From contig NZ_JAMXOD010000001.1 in the NCBI RefSeq assembly GCF_024721305.1, positions 186,001-250,000 of the forward strand: a DNA stretch of 64,000 nucleotides, given 5' to 3'. This DNA comes from Aequitasia blattaphilus (GTDB taxonomy: Bacteria; Bacillota; Clostridia; Lachnospirales; Lachnospiraceae). Position 1 is the first letter of the stretch. Each line of letters starts with the position of its first letter. A program made the translations under genes and the position numbers. The notes beneath the pieces were generated by a model. That model was given only the letters and a program-made list of their open reading frames with translations, was not told where the DNA came from and made no database searches. Below are positions 16,923-25,010 of this stretch, in pieces.

Positions 16923-17085
16923 TCGGCAGTTAAATAATTGGCTTCATAAATACATATACAAGCGTAATTTTGATAGCCTAGTTGGCTGCACATTGCGAAA
17001 AGAATATGAAAGTGGTAAAATTAGAACAGAAGAAGAGTTTAAGGAGGTGTTAGACCGTGTGTTATTTGATAGCAAAAAGGATTGA
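16915..17085 (+). pseudogene. orphan C-terminal gene fragment
   Basis: An open frame without a start codon reads RQLNNWLHKYIYKRNFD then LRKEYESGKIRTEEEFKEVL and stops inside the next gene. The clean amphipathic helices suggest the tail of a former coding region. I do not recognise the family. Confidence 0.35.
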
Positions 17086-17281
17086 TGATGTTGGCAGTTT
17101 GGCAATGCAGACGGAGCATGGTCAGCATCTTGTGGCATTCAAAAAGAAATTGATTTCGGAAATAGGTATGAAAGATATCCAGTTAATAACAATTAGCCGT
17201 CCATCAGCGTATGGAGAGTATGAGCCATATCGATTCGTTGATTCTGAGCAGGAGTTTGAACAAGCTGTACTGAAAATGTAA
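17057..17281 (+). CDS. small conserved protein, DUF6718-like
   Basis: The 74-residue protein starts VCYLIAKRIDDVG and contains QTEHGQHLVAFKK, the pattern of the short DUF6718-type proteins common in Lachnospiraceae genomes. AAGGAGGTG lies before the GTG start. No function is known. A terminator follows directly, so the gene seems intact although it sits among fragments. Confidence 0.6.
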   Translation: MCYLIAKRIDDVGSLAMQTEHGQHLVAFKKKLISEIGMKDIQLITISRPSAYGEYEPYRFVDSEQEFEQAVLKM

Positions 17282-17296
17282 AATAAAAATGCTGAC

Positions 17297-17330
17297 AAGC
17301 ACTTTTCACATAGTTGAAAGGTGCTTTTTT
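17297..17330 (+). terminator. terminator after the DUF6718-like gene
   Basis: AAGCACTTTTCA pairs with TGAAAGGTGCTT and is followed by a T run. Almost the same hairpin recurs at 18081-18117. Confidence 0.8.
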
Positions 17331-17376
17331 TGTCCATTTGTTGGAAATGAAGTAACATAATATCTAAGTAGCTTAA

Positions 17377-17420
17377 TATATTTGGACACAAGCCGAGAAT
17401 ATGATATATTATTTTATAGA
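17377..17420 (+). other. copy of a Tn916-type int leader
   Basis: TTGGACACAAGCCGAGAATA and the following TGATATATTATTTTAT align well with the bases just upstream of the integrase gene at 63236-63277 (TTGGACGGGAGCTGAGAATG). No integrase follows here, so it looks like the leftover of another element's end. Confidence 0.5.
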
Positions 17421-17449
17421 AAGAAAACTGACAAAATCAAAGAACAAGA

Positions 17450-17478
17450 TACTTCCGTGTAAAATATGCACGGAAGTA
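17450..17478. repeat. dispersed palindrome, copy 2
   Basis: The same ACTTCCGTG / CACGGAAGT inversion as copy 1, embedded in a longer duplicated block of about 95 bases that ends in the LMW-PTP stub at 17512. Confidence 0.8.
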
Positions 17479-17511
17479 GTAAATAGACGTCTTACAAAGG
17501 GGGTTTTAGCT

Positions 17512-17565
17512 ATGATAAAAATATTAATGGTGTGCCACGGCAGGAGATTAACTGAACGCCGATGA
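17512..17565 (+). pseudogene. 5' stub of a low-molecular-weight protein tyrosine phosphatase gene
   Basis: ATG 17512 after GGGGG opens MIKILMVCHGRRLTERR and stops after 17 codons. The first ten residues match the LMW-PTP start, where CHGN would begin the phosphate loop. The gene is broken right after the catalytic cysteine region begins. The remaining bases to 17706 hold no gene I recognise. Confidence 0.55.
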
Positions 17566-17706
17566 TACGCGTGGTTGTGCGGTTTTAAGGATCTGCCTAT
17601 TTGAGTTTACTAACGATTTACTAATGATTTTTTTAAAAGTGAGTTTGCCTTAGTGCGATGGCAAAATACAATGAATTAGTGTAAAGCGAAGTGAAGTGAA
17701 GTTTAT

Positions 17707-17946
17707 ATGAATGAGATAGTACTCTTTAGTGACGGAGATATCGAATTAGAAGTATCGGTTTCGCCAGAGAGCGATACAGTTTGGTTAACTCAAGATCAAA
17801 TGGCAGCTCTATTTGAAAAGAATCGAACTGTAATAAGTCGCCATATAACAAATATTTTTTCAGAGGGTGAATTAGAGCAAGATACTTCCGTGCAAATTAT
17901 GCACGGAAGTAGTAATAATGGGCATCGGCCGCCTCAAATTAATTAA
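17707..17946 (+). pseudogene. RhuM (virulence protein) N-terminal fragment
   Basis: The frame reads LEVSVSPESDTVWLTQDQMAAL then FEKNRTVISRHITNIFSEGEL, the classic N-terminal helix-turn-helix of RhuM-family proteins (usual length above 300 residues). It stops after 79 residues. The third copy of the dispersed palindrome lies inside it and encodes DTSVQIMHGSSN, which resembles the NVQKMH segment of intact relatives, so the palindrome may have originated as RhuM coding sequence. Confidence 0.7.
17883..17911. repeat. dispersed palindrome, copy 3 (inside rhuM fragment)
   Basis: ACTTCCGTG and CACGGAAGT inverted around a nine-base spacer, with the same left flank AGCAAGAT as copy 1. Confidence 0.8.
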
Positions 17947-18080
17947 TCTATTAAATGCAGATTGGAAACAACGACAGCCCTATTTGGGGCTATTGATGTA
18001 ACTGAGGATGTGATGGAGAAGATTATTTTCTGAAACCACAGATAAAATACAGGATAAGAGATATTTAACATGAATAATTA

Positions 18081-18117
18081 AAAGGCACTTTTCATTAAGT
18101 TGAAAGGTGCTTTTTTT
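18081..18117 (+). terminator. terminator upstream of parA
   Basis: AAAGGCACTTTTCA pairs with TTGAAAGGTGC before seven Ts. It is near-identical to the hairpin at 17297 and separates the fragment zone from the ICE backbone. Confidence 0.75.
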
Positions 18118-18143
18118 GTGCCTATTTGGCAGAAAGGAGAGAT

Positions 18144-18965
18144 ATGGATAACTGTAAAATTATTGCAATTGCCAATCAAAAAGGTGGTGTTGGAAAAACC
18201 ACAACAACGATAAGCTTAGGCGTTGGATTGGCTCAAAGAGGAAGAAGAGTTTTGTTGGTGGATGCGGATCCTCAAGGCGATCTCACAACAAGTTTAGGTT
18301 GTAATGATAGCGATTTAATAGATATTACGCTAGCAACCTATATGGAAGCTACCATCCGAGATATGCCAATACCGAAGGGTGGCATAGTTCATCATTATGA
18401 GGGGGTAGACGTGATTCCAGCAAATCTAGAGTTAGCAACGACAGAAATGTCACTAGTAAATGCTATGAGTCGAGAGTTCACATTGAAAAACTGCTTGGAG
18501 CCGTTAAAAGATGAATACGACTATATTTTAATTGATTGTATGCCTAGCTTGGGGATGATTACCATTAATGCTTTAGCAGCTGCAGATAGCGTGATTATTC
18601 CGGTGCAAGCTCACTATTTGCCAGCTAAGGGAATGACACAGCTCATAAGTACAATAAACAAGGTAAAGAGACAGATTAATCCGGTATTACAGATAGATGG
18701 AGCGCTTCTAACGTTGGCTGACATGCGAACAAATCTATCAAGAGAAACGGAAACAACTCTTCGAGAGAGCTATGGGGAGCATATTCGCATTTATGACACA
18801 GTTATACCTGTGGGGATAAGTGCTGCAGAAACATCGGCGCTTGGGAAGAGTATATTTCTGCATGAACCAAATAGTAAAGTGGCAAAGGCATATGAAATAT
18901 TTGTTGAGGAGGTGATGAGAGGTGGCAAAAAAAGAAATCAAACTCGAACTCCCTTCTGTCGATGA
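18144..18965 (+). CDS. parA: ParA family ATPase (AAA_31)
   Basis: A deviant Walker A motif KGGVGKTT lies near residue 13, with VDADPQGDLTTSL and the Walker B-like YILIDCMPSLGMIT following, as in ParA/Soj ATPases. It would partition or stabilise the excised circular ICE together with ParB. ATG 18144 after AAAGGAGAG is chosen over an in-frame TTG at 18126. The gene overlaps parB by 44 bases. It is the first gene of the ICE backbone, as in other Tn1549-like elements. Confidence 0.92.
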   Translation: MDNCKIIAIANQKGGVGKTTTTISLGVGLAQRGRRVLLVDADPQGDLTTSLGCNDSDLIDITLATYMEATIRDMPIPKGGIVHHYEGVDVIPANLELATTEMSLVNAMSREFTLKNCLEPLKDEYDYILIDCMPSLGMITINALAAADSVIIPVQAHYLPAKGMTQLISTINKVKRQINPVLQIDGALLTLADMRTNLSRETETTLRESYGEHIRIYDTVIPVGISAAETSALGKSIFLHEPNSKVAKAYEIFVEEVMRGGKKRNQTRTPFCR

Positions 18966-19854
18966 TTTGTTCACGACTCAAGAGGAACGAGACCAAAAGA
19001 CGGCGGAACAGATTCTAGAAATACCAGTAAAGGAAATCAGCGACTTTCCTAATCATCCTTTTAAGGTACGTCTAGACAAGGAAATGCAGGACATGATAGA
19101 AAGCATAAATCAGTATGGCATACTCGTTCCTGCCATTGTTAGGGAAAAGGAGGGCGGCTCCATTGAAATGATTTCAGGACATCGGCGTAAATTCGCAGCC
19201 ATAGAAGCAGGACTTTCGGTAATTCCCTGTATTAAGAAAAGTCTAACCGATGATGAAGCAATCATTATCATGGTGGATGCGAATATTCAGAGAGAGAATA
19301 TTCTCCCTTCGGAAAAGGCGTTTGCGTTTAAATTGAAATTGGAGGCAATGAAGCGACAAGGCAAACGAACGGACTTAACTTCGTCTCCACTGGAGACGAA
19401 GTTAAAAAGCTCTAGATCGGATGTAGAACTGGGACGTCAAGTGGGTGAGAGTAAGGAGCAGATTCATCGCTATATACGTTTAACAAATCTAACCCCGGAT
19501 ATTCTGGATTTAGTGGATGAGGGTAGGATTGCTTTCCGCCCAGCGGTAGAGGTGTCATACTTGACAGAACAGGAGCAGTCAATCTTATATGACAACATCG
19601 TTCTTGAAGAGAAGACCCCATCTCTTTCACAAGCCGTAAAGATGAAAAACTTATCGAAAAAAGGTGAGCTGGATGATGAAGGAATCTTTAAAATTATGAT
19701 TGAAGAGAAGGGGAATCAAAAGGAACAATTTAAGATGCCCAAAGAAAAAATAGGTCGCTATTTTCCTGAAGGGACAACTAAGGAGGTTATGCAAGATACC
19801 ATCATCAAAGCCTTGGAATATTATCAAAAACGAACGAAAGAGAAAACGAGGTGA
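18922..19854 (+). CDS. parB: ParB/RepB/Spo0J family partition protein
   Basis: The 310-residue protein has the ParB N-terminal nuclease/CTPase-like domain (IPVKEISDFPNHPFKV, then MISGHRRKFAAIEAGL) and a central helix-turn-helix (GRQVGESKEQIHRYIRLT), followed by a C-terminal helical part. The start is GTG after GAGGAGGTGATGAGAG. A striking 31-base palindrome within the gene encodes the linker around residues 152-162 (LTSSPLETKL). It acts with ParA in maintenance of the element. Confidence 0.9.
   Translation: MAKKEIKLELPSVDDLFTTQEERDQKTAEQILEIPVKEISDFPNHPFKVRLDKEMQDMIESINQYGILVPAIVREKEGGSIEMISGHRRKFAAIEAGLSVIPCIKKSLTDDEAIIIMVDANIQRENILPSEKAFAFKLKLEAMKRQGKRTDLTSSPLETKLKSSRSDVELGRQVGESKEQIHRYIRLTNLTPDILDLVDEGRIAFRPAVEVSYLTEQEQSILYDNIVLEEKTPSLSQAVKMKNLSKKGELDDEGIFKIMIEEKGNQKEQFKMPKEKIGRYFPEGTTKEVMQDTIIKALEYYQKRTKEKTR
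19375..19405. repeat. 31-base perfect palindrome inside parB
   Basis: TTAACTTCGTCTCCA, a single C, then TGGAGACGAAGTTAA. The two 15-base arms are exact inverse copies. It is fully within the parB reading frame. Confidence 0.9.
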
Positions 19855-19860
19855 TGGGAG

Positions 19861-20784
19861 ATGGCAAATAAGATTCGTGATGCCCCGTTAGCATTTGATT
19901 ATTTTTATGGGATGGAGGCCGATCAGTTCAGTTTTTTTCGAATACCCAAGTGCTTATTTACAGAGCCAGAAATGGAGAGGGTTTCAACGGAAGCAAAATT
20001 GGTTTATGGTGTGTTATTGGACCGGATGCAGTTATCCGTGCAGAATAGGTGGCTCGATAAGAACAACCGTGTTTATATAATCTACCCTGTAGATGAATTG
20101 ATGGCGATGTTAAAATTTTCTAGACAAAAGATAACGAAGTATATGGCTGAACTGGATGAAAAAACGGGAGTGGGTCTAATTGAGAAAAAGCGCCTAGGCC
20201 AAGGAAAGGCGAATATCATTTACGTAAAAAACTTCATTCCTTACGAACGTCGAAGGCAACAAGATGATGTCATGAAAAAACAGAATCTTCAGAAATTCCA
20301 ATATGGAATTTCTAAAGATTCCGATACGGAACTTCTAGAAGTTCCTATATGGAACGGTAATAATACTGAATATAGTGATACTGAAAAGAATAATAATCCA
20401 TCTATCAGAAATGAGCTAGCTGATGAAGAATTGATTGATCGGATGAGAAGAGTAATTCAGGAGAATATTGAATATAATAATTTGATTGAACGCTCAGACC
20501 AGGCAAGTGTGGATGAGATTGTGGAGTTGATGCTAGAGGTTCTGTGTGATCAGGGGTCTAGAATTAAGATTGGGCAAAGAGAGTATTCTCTGGCATTGGT
20601 ACAAGGGCAGATTATGAAGCTTAAATTTTCTCATGTTTTGTATGTTCTTGATTGCTTGAGGACTACAACAGCTAAAATCCATAATATAAAAAGTTATCTG
20701 CTAACCACGCTCTTTAATGCTTCGAAGACAATGAGTCATTACTATCAGCAACAAGTGAATCATGAGCTTTATGGAGAACCTTAG
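19861..20784 (+). CDS. replication initiator protein (RepA_N / DUF6017 type)
   Basis: The first 110 residues form the RepA N-terminal domain of Firmicutes initiators (FFRIPKCLFTEPEMERVSTE, then AKLVYGVLLDRM and VYIIYPVDELM), which binds DNA through a winged helix. The C-terminal 110 residues match the DUF6017-type domain of ICE initiators. It probably supports rolling or theta replication of the excised circle. GATGGGAG lies before the ATG, six bases after parB. The middle linker is short and polar. Confidence 0.85.
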   Translation: MANKIRDAPLAFDYFYGMEADQFSFFRIPKCLFTEPEMERVSTEAKLVYGVLLDRMQLSVQNRWLDKNNRVYIIYPVDELMAMLKFSRQKITKYMAELDEKTGVGLIEKKRLGQGKANIIYVKNFIPYERRRQQDDVMKKQNLQKFQYGISKDSDTELLEVPIWNGNNTEYSDTEKNNNPSIRNELADEELIDRMRRVIQENIEYNNLIERSDQASVDEIVELMLEVLCDQGSRIKIGQREYSLALVQGQIMKLKFSHVLYVLDCLRTTTAKIHNIKSYLLTTLFNASKTMSHYYQQQVNHELYGEP

Positions 20785-20863
20785 CAGGAGCCAATTTTAC
20801 ACCTTTTACAAAAAGTAATGGGTTATGGTATACCTAAAGAAAAGGATAAAGGGGGACAGGAAT

Positions 20864-21547
20864 ATGTTGTTTGAAAAAAGGTGTTGGCGACCAGGCTTGA
20901 TTTTAAAAGTGTTATTTATACTTCTGTTTTTGCTTATCTTGGGGATTCAGGCATTTTCTAAAGAGGAGATTGTGTATACGGATGTGAAGCCGCAAATTGT
21001 TGGTGCTACAAGTGAGAAGCCGCAAGAGGGAGGTGAGCAACCAGAAGCAAAGGAAAAGAAGGCGATCACCTTCAAAGAGGTGAGTAAACAGGAGCAAAAT
21101 AAAAAAGCTGATAAACAGGCCAATGTAGTAGATGCAAGTACAAAGGCGAAAGTGTCAAAGACAGCTGTGGAAGCTACAGTTCTAGCAGCAACTCATTCAA
21201 GTGAGAAAGGGATATCAAGTGAAGCTAATCAACCAAGAAGACGATGGATTGAAGGCCAGACAAAGACTAGAGAGATTCCAACGATTATACAAGAAGCTAG
21301 AACCGAAGTTATTCCAGCCGAGTATCGGACAGAATATTATATGGCATGTAGTGTTTGCCAGATAGAGCTTACCAACGATACTGTTAATTCTCACACAGAA
21401 GGACATATGCTAGCAGGTGAAGGTGGTGGCAGTTATCAAACTTCGAGAAATGTACTTGTGAGAGAAGAACAAGTTGTACAACATGAAGCAGCCTGGGGAA
21501 CCAAGACGGAAGAGTATGTGGTACCAGGTTATTGGGAATATTATTAG
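20864..21547 (+). CDS. membrane-anchored or secreted ICE protein, unknown
   Basis: The 227-residue protein has one N-terminal hydrophobic segment (LKVLFILLFLLILGIQAFS) after a positive start, then a long low-complexity spacer rich in K, E, A and T, and a C-terminal domain of about 85 residues with a CxxC pair (CSVCQIELT), two histidines (NSHTEGH) and a WGTKTEEYVVPGYWEYY tail. This looks like a zinc-binding extracellular module found in clostridial ICEs. ATG 20864 follows GGGGGAC; an in-frame ATG at 20825 lacks a site. Exact role unknown, likely at the cell surface. Confidence 0.65.
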   Translation: MLFEKRCWRPGLILKVLFILLFLLILGIQAFSKEEIVYTDVKPQIVGATSEKPQEGGEQPEAKEKKAITFKEVSKQEQNKKADKQANVVDASTKAKVSKTAVEATVLAATHSSEKGISSEANQPRRRWIEGQTKTREIPTIIQEARTEVIPAEYRTEYYMACSVCQIELTNDTVNSHTEGHMLAGEGGGSYQTSRNVLVREEQVVQHEAAWGTKTEEYVVPGYWEYY

Positions 21548-21686
21548 AATTGACAGGATAGTACTATAGAGAGTGGCAAAAGGTGGTTACTACTTTTTTT
21601 AACTTAGGAATGTTATAATTAACTAACTTTGAATTTGTAAATCAGTTTAAGAAAGAAATCGTAAAAATGATAAGGGGGGAACAACC

Positions 21687-22106
21687 TTGAAAATGCCAGA
21701 TAAAATTGAAGATATTATGCTTGCCCCCTGCGGCATGAATTGTGCCGTCTGCTATAAACATGTAGGTGTACGAAAATATGGGAAACCTTGCGAGGGGTGT
21801 TTGAAAGGTGATTTAGGAAAACCTGAACATTGCCGTAAGTGTAATATCAAAAGTTGTGCACAGGATATGGGATATGTACATTGCTTTGAGTGTGCCGACT
21901 TTTCCTGTAAACTGATTAAAAACCTTGAAAAGAGCTACAAAAAAAGATATAAAACAAGTCTTGTTGAAAATAGTATCGTAGCACATGAAAAGGGGATTGT
22001 CGGCTTTTTAGAACAAGACCGTCAAAAATGGACTTGTTTAAAATGTGGCGGTGCTTTCTCCCTCCATGATGGGGCTTGTAGTGAGTGTGGAAATACAGAA
22101 CGCTAA
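21687..22106 (+). CDS. DUF3795 domain protein, cysteine-rich
   Basis: The protein has about 139 residues and 15 cysteines in zinc- or cluster-type patterns: APCGMNCAVC, CEGCLKG, CRKCNIKSC, CFECADFSC, and a C-terminal zinc ribbon CLKCGG with CSECG. This is the DUF3795 layout. No function is established. Start is TTG 21687 (after GGGGGGAACAACC) or ATG 21693. A TATAAT box at 21614 could give it its own promoter. It appears to be cargo, with no clear link to conjugation. Confidence 0.75.
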   Translation: MKMPDKIEDIMLAPCGMNCAVCYKHVGVRKYGKPCEGCLKGDLGKPEHCRKCNIKSCAQDMGYVHCFECADFSCKLIKNLEKSYKKRYKTSLVENSIVAHEKGIVGFLEQDRQKWTCLKCGGAFSLHDGACSECGNTER

Positions 22107-22207
22107 TCAATATTAAAAGCATATGACTGGCAAATTCCAGTTTGTCAGACGTATAATCGTTTAAAGATGATGAATGTATAAGGACTATCGCGCAATAGCA
22201 ACCCAAA

Positions 22208-22235
22208 AGGCAGGTAAAAATACCTGTCTTTTTTC
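22208..22235 (+). terminator. terminator just upstream of the surface adhesin gene
   Basis: GGCAGGTA and TACCTGTC form a stem around AAAA, followed by six Ts. It ends only 22 bases before the adhesin start, so it may act as an attenuator. Confidence 0.7.
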
Positions 22236-22257
22236 ATGCAAAAGAAAGGAAAAAAAT

Positions 22258-24597
22258 ATGAATAAAGGAAAGTTATACCAAATTATTGCAAGTATCGTTG
22301 CAGTGATTTTTTTATGTTCGCCGATAATGATTCAAGCAAAAATGAAGAGCACTCCGATATCCAATCAGCAAAAAACAGAGATTATGAATGAGCTAGCGGA
22401 GCGTATTGGTGAAGATAAGCATAAGGCAGAAGGTCCTAGCGAGGAAAGCCTGGAAATAAAAGATGTTCCGCGCGCCAAACGCCTATTGCGAACGGGAACA
22501 GTAAACCATGTGGTAGGCCGCACAATCTTTTATGAGAGCTGGTTTACCAATTATTTTACCGCAGGTGACCGAGTTGCCTATTGTCTGCAGCCAGCCGTAG
22601 AGACGCCGCCAACTGGTAATTATGGAATCAGTCGCTACGTTCCCAATAACAGTCGCTATGCAAAAGGACTCTATTACTTATACGGTGGTCCGGGCTATCA
22701 GACTTGGTATCAAAACTTTGGCGCAATCGGTGCCAGTGGCGCTGGTTACAATGAGGACTCAGAATACACCATGACCCATGTAATGATTTCCTACATTTAT
22801 GATCCCGGCGGTTCCGCATTTGTAGGCTTGAGTCAAGATATTATTCAAGCGTTAGTCCATCAAGTGAGTCTACTAGACCAATTGCCAGACGCACCATGGA
22901 CCTTTCAAGCATTTGTGTATAACGAAGACGGTGCCGGTCAAGTGATGGGTGGTTCCTCTTATACCCCGAACGGAAAAGTAAAGATTAAAAAGGTGTCTGC
23001 GAACCCAGAGATTACCGAAGGCAATGGCTGCTATTCTTTTGAGGGAGCAGAGTTTACGGTCTTTAAAGCGGGCACCAATGACGTGGTGGGAACACTGGTT
23101 GCAGATGCAGAAGGGAATACAGGAGAGCTTGAAGCACTAGAGGGCGAGTATCAAATTCAAGAGACGAAAAGCCCGAAAGGATATCTCTCAAAAGTCGACC
23201 GCGTATCGGTAACTGTTACTCGGGAGAAGACCGCAACAGTAGAAATCAAAAATGTTCCGGGCAATGACCCTATAGGGATGCTGCTAGGAAAGATAGATGC
23301 AGAAACCAATAAGGATAAGCCTCAAGGAACAGCGAAACTAATAGATGGTGAGTTTACCGTTAAATACTATGATGTACTCCTAAGCGATGCAGAAAAAGAT
23401 GTAGACCCAGGAACAAAAGGATATGAGCCTAAACGCACATGGATATTTAAGACGAATGAGAACGGGTTTGCCAATCTACACGGCGCCTATCAGATTGGTG
23501 GCGATGCTCTTTACTTGAGTAACGGTATGCCAACGGTTCCTTTTGGTACATTAACAGTACAAGAAACAAAGGCGCCGTCAGGGTATCTATTAACGGATAA
23601 AGAGGGAAAGACTCCCGGTGTTCATGTAAGAAGGATTATTCCAGATGAACACGGACAACCGGTCTATGAATATAATGTGCCTCTGCAAGAGGACCAGGTA
23701 ATCCGAGGAGATCTAAAAGGAGTAAAGGTTTCTGATGGTGACCAAAAGCGAATGGCTTACGTTCCGTTTCGAATCACATCGGTAACCACAAAAGAAAGCC
23801 ATGTAGTAGTTACCGATAAGAACGGACAATTCAGTACATCGTCCCAGTGGAATCTGCACTCAAATAATACCAATCGAGGAGAGGAGCCAACAGATGGTAT
23901 CTGGTTTGGTGAACTTACCACATTAGACGATAAAAGAGGAGCGTTAATCTACGATACCTATCTAGTAGAAGAATTACCTTGTGAGGTAAATGAAGACCGT
24001 GTATTACTTGAACCGATTGAAGTCACCATTAGTAGAGAGATGACCACCATCGATTTAGGTACCATCACCAATGATTACAAATCTGTTCCAGCCATTGGTA
24101 CGAAAGCAAAGGATAAAAAGACAGGAACTCAGGAAGCACTCGCCGAGAAAGAAATGATCTTTGAAGATGAAGTTCGCTATGAGAATCTAACGAAGGAACT
24201 TGAGTATGAGCTACGAGGCATCTTGATGGATAAAGAAACGAAGAAGCCACTTCTTATAAACGACAAAGAAGTGACGGCGACAAAGACCTTTCAGACAAAG
24301 GAAATGAATGACACGGAAATCATGACTTTTACCTTTGACGGAAGCGCACTTGGTGGAAAAGATATTGTCGTGTTTGAAGAACTGTACCTAGACGGAAAAC
24401 TAGTGGCTAGTCATGCGGACATCGAAGATAAAGATCAAACGATTCGGATTAAGGAGCCAGAAAAGCCGGCAGAACCAGTGAACCCACCGAAGGAAGTAGT
24501 AAATACCGGAGATGGTGCCAATATTATCATTCTCTTGGCCTTTGCTCTAGTGAGTGCAATCGTAGCTATCGTTATCTTAAAAAAGAGAAGGAAATAG
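22258..24597 (+). CDS. VaFE-repeat surface-anchored adhesin with thioester domain
   Basis: The 779-residue protein has a signal peptide, then a thioester (TQXA) domain whose reactive cysteine is in VAYCLQPAVE and whose partner glutamine lies in ALVHQVSLLDQLP, followed by SpaA/Cna-B-type domains with the ETKSPKGYL and ETKAPSGYL isopeptide signatures, and a VaFE repeat (SVPAIGTKA ... VVFEELYLDGKLVASH). It ends with the sortase-type signal VVNTGDGAN, a hydrophobic helix and KKRRK. It would be covalently wall-linked and could aid donor-recipient contact. Start is ATG 22258 after AAAGGAAAAA. Such proteins are usual ICE partners. Confidence 0.88.
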   Translation: MNKGKLYQIIASIVAVIFLCSPIMIQAKMKSTPISNQQKTEIMNELAERIGEDKHKAEGPSEESLEIKDVPRAKRLLRTGTVNHVVGRTIFYESWFTNYFTAGDRVAYCLQPAVETPPTGNYGISRYVPNNSRYAKGLYYLYGGPGYQTWYQNFGAIGASGAGYNEDSEYTMTHVMISYIYDPGGSAFVGLSQDIIQALVHQVSLLDQLPDAPWTFQAFVYNEDGAGQVMGGSSYTPNGKVKIKKVSANPEITEGNGCYSFEGAEFTVFKAGTNDVVGTLVADAEGNTGELEALEGEYQIQETKSPKGYLSKVDRVSVTVTREKTATVEIKNVPGNDPIGMLLGKIDAETNKDKPQGTAKLIDGEFTVKYYDVLLSDAEKDVDPGTKGYEPKRTWIFKTNENGFANLHGAYQIGGDALYLSNGMPTVPFGTLTVQETKAPSGYLLTDKEGKTPGVHVRRIIPDEHGQPVYEYNVPLQEDQVIRGDLKGVKVSDGDQKRMAYVPFRITSVTTKESHVVVTDKNGQFSTSSQWNLHSNNTNRGEEPTDGIWFGELTTLDDKRGALIYDTYLVEELPCEVNEDRVLLEPIEVTISREMTTIDLGTITNDYKSVPAIGTKAKDKKTGTQEALAEKEMIFEDEVRYENLTKELEYELRGILMDKETKKPLLINDKEVTATKTFQTKEMNDTEIMTFTFDGSALGGKDIVVFEELYLDGKLVASHADIEDKDQTIRIKEPEKPAEPVNPPKEVVNTGDGANIIILLAFALVSAIVAIVILKKRRK

Positions 24598-24599
24598 TA

Positions 24600-24652
24600 G
24601 GGGAGGGGCCTTGTGCCCCTTCCAATCAGGTCACCAAGAAGGTGGCTTTTTA
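24600..24652 (+). promoter_or_regulatory. two hairpins between adhesin and Maff2 genes
   Basis: GGGGAGGGGC with GCCCCTTCC forms a first stem. GGTCACC with GGTGGC, followed by TTTTT, forms a second. The second resembles a leaky terminator that could set the expression ratio between adhesin and conjugation genes. Confidence 0.5.
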
Positions 24653-24669
24653 ATTGGAGGAAACGAAAA

Positions 24670-24999
24670 ATGAAGAGAAATAAATATAAAAGATATGGAG
24701 CGAAGACAAAAGGAGTATTAGCGGTAGTGGAAGCACTAACGCTTTCCCTTATTCTAACCATACCTAGTTTTGCTGCTATAGATGTCGGGGCAATCACAAA
24801 GCCTATTGATGTGATAAAAACCGTACTGATTGCGGTGGTTGTAGGTATTGGTACGATTGTGCTAATCCTAGGAGTTGTCGATCTGGTGACAAGTTGGGGA
24901 GATCATAATACAGGAGGATTAAAGACCGCAGCGTTTAAGATTGCTGCTGGCGGACTGTTGGTTGGCATTTCTACTTTACTCGCACTTATGGGGTATTAA
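24670..24999 (+). CDS. Maff2-family small membrane protein (VirB2/TrbC-like)
   Basis: The 109-residue protein has two hydrophobic helices, one signal-like after residue 15 and two close helices in the second half (VLIAVVVGIGTIVLILGVV and AAGGLLVGISTLLALMG), with the conserved TSWGDHNTGGLK between them. This is the Maff2/TrbC layout, thought to be a pilin-like or channel part of Gram-positive type IV secretion. ATG 24670 follows TTGGAGGAAACG. It begins the transfer operon. Confidence 0.82.
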   Translation: MKRNKYKRYGAKTKGVLAVVEALTLSLILTIPSFAAIDVGAITKPIDVIKTVLIAVVVGIGTIVLILGVVDLVTSWGDHNTGGLKTAAFKIAAGGLLVGISTLLALMGY

Positions 25000-25010
25000 G
25001 GAGGTTGTGA

